Shown piece after piece: positions 63,438-64,000 of a DNA stretch of 64,000 nt (its first letter is position 1; each line of letters opens with the position of its first letter). The notes below the pieces were generated by a model. That model was not told the DNA's origin. It worked only from the letters and a program-made list of their open reading frames with translations, and searched no databases. Origin of the DNA: Meghimatium bilineatum (Eukaryota > Mollusca > Gastropoda > Stylommatophora > Philomycidae); the NCBI GenBank assembly GCA_034231615.1, contig CM067306.1:45824094-45888093 (forward strand), written 5' to 3'. The translations under genes and the position numbers were made by a program.

Positions 63438-64000
63438 TTGCAGCTTAATACGTCAGAACACTGGCGTATCACATAGGAATTTGGTGTATTCCAGTTTAGT
63501 ACGGCAAACCTCGTTGTATTCTGGCATATTACTCACAAATTCATTGTACTGAAGCTTACTACACTAGAATTGAGTATATTCTGGCCCATTACACATGATT
63601 TCGTTGTATTGCAGCTTAATACGTCAGAACACTAGCGTATTACACACGAATTGGGTGTATTGCAGTTTAGTACACCAAAACTCGTTGTATTCTGGCATAT
63701 TACTCACTAATTTGGTGTACTGAAGCTTACTACACCATAACTCAGTGTTTGCTTGTCACAAATATGGTATGTTGTAGCTTACGTCGTTAGAACTGGCGTT
63801 ACACACGAATTGAGTGTATTGCAGTTTAGTATGTCAGAACTCGTTGTATTCTGGCATATTACTCACAAATTCATTGTACTGAAGCTTACTACACTAGAAT
63901 TGAATGTATTCTGGTCAATTACACATGATTTCGTTGTATTGCAGCTTAATACTTCAGAGCACTGGCGTATTAAACACGAATTGGGAGTATTGCAGTTTAG
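63438..64000. repeat. Array continuing to the window end
   Basis: Follows 46,892 onward (shift 16,546) up to about 63,675, then ATACTCACTAATTTGG-type and short GTCG-type monomers, then canonical ones. A private CTTCAGAGCACTGG is at about 63,958. The last base lies inside an A subunit, so the array extends beyond the window. Confidence 0.85.

Larger units (their letters stand above)
1..64000. repeat. Satellite DNA array with higher-order repeat structure, filling the window
   Basis: From the first to the last base the window is built from variants of one monomer of about 171 bp (shorter variants 156-170 bp), all head to tail in the same orientation. The phrases TCGTTGTATTC, CTGAAGCTTACTACAC and TTGCAGCTTAATAC recur every monomer or two throughout. 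No unique sequence longer than a subunit, no homopolymer tract, transposon end or inverted block was seen, and neither array edge is in the window. Large eukaryotic satellite arrays have this architecture; centromeric location is inference. Organism not assignable. Because the whole window is repeat, every stretch without a gene is covered by this entry and the block entries. Confidence 0.98.

Noticed and set aside
1..64000. Primate alpha satellite, suggested by the 171-bp period
   Set aside because: The length agrees, but I recognise no alphoid sequence in the monomer, and the internal three-subunit structure and short-monomer family do not fit. A database search would settle it.
1..64000. 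CRISPR array or bacterial repeat region
   Set aside because: There are no unique spacers between repeats, the unit is far too long, and no cas genes or other bacterial genes are present.

Overview
The whole 64-kb window is one uninterrupted satellite DNA array. I see no gene, RNA gene, transposon, CRISPR array or unique-sequence island. The array has hierarchical tandem repeats, no introns or operons, and no open frame that survives from copy to copy. This points to a eukaryotic chromosome, most plausibly pericentromeric or centromeric heterochromatin, or another large satellite block. The sequence does not let me name the organism. The repeat length (171 bp) equals that of primate alpha satellite, but I recognise no alphoid sequence. 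CpG is not strongly depleted in the type unit (about 0.86 observed/expected by hand count), which is unlike a heavily methylated mammalian satellite.

The basic unit is a 171-bp AT-rich monomer (about 37% GC) with a HindIII site. It is itself an old trimer: three related subunits, A (60 bp), B (60 bp) and C (51 bp), share the same start (GTAYTGMAG) and the same internal TGG..ATT/CAC landmarks. Beside this canonical monomer runs a divergent, shorter family. Its B and C subunits are shrunk to about 51-54 and 45 bp, giving a 156-159-bp period. It carries a short dyad and a TTCG-containing motif with partial likeness to a CENP-B box. Roughly 380 monomers fill the window (estimated from length), and all those I followed run head to tail in one orientation.

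Monomers are ordered into higher-order repeats (HORs). From 1 to about 6.1 kb there is a scrambled version of a 13-monomer HOR. From 6,146 to 12,577 that HOR appears as three tandem copies of 2,141, 2,141 and 2,150 bp. From 11,083 to 17,058 an 18-monomer, 2,988-bp HOR derived from it is present twice. From 17 kb onward the array is a mosaic of larger, nearly identical segmental duplications: 14.74-20.11 with 21.23-26.60 kb; 25.76-28.37 with 29.12-31.73 kb; 29.12-34.66 with 39.34-44.87 kb; the tandem 2,018-bp pair 42.83-46.87 kb; 47.53-52.27 with 54.88-59.63 kb; and 41.87-44.87 with 60.43-63.44 kb. Junctions mostly fall inside monomers at homologous positions, making hybrid monomers. This is the signature of repeated unequal crossover or gene conversion.

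No genes work together here. If the array has a function it is structural (nucleosome phasing, centromere or heterochromatin identity), and the dyad and TTCG motif of the short monomers are the only candidate protein-recognition features I can point to.
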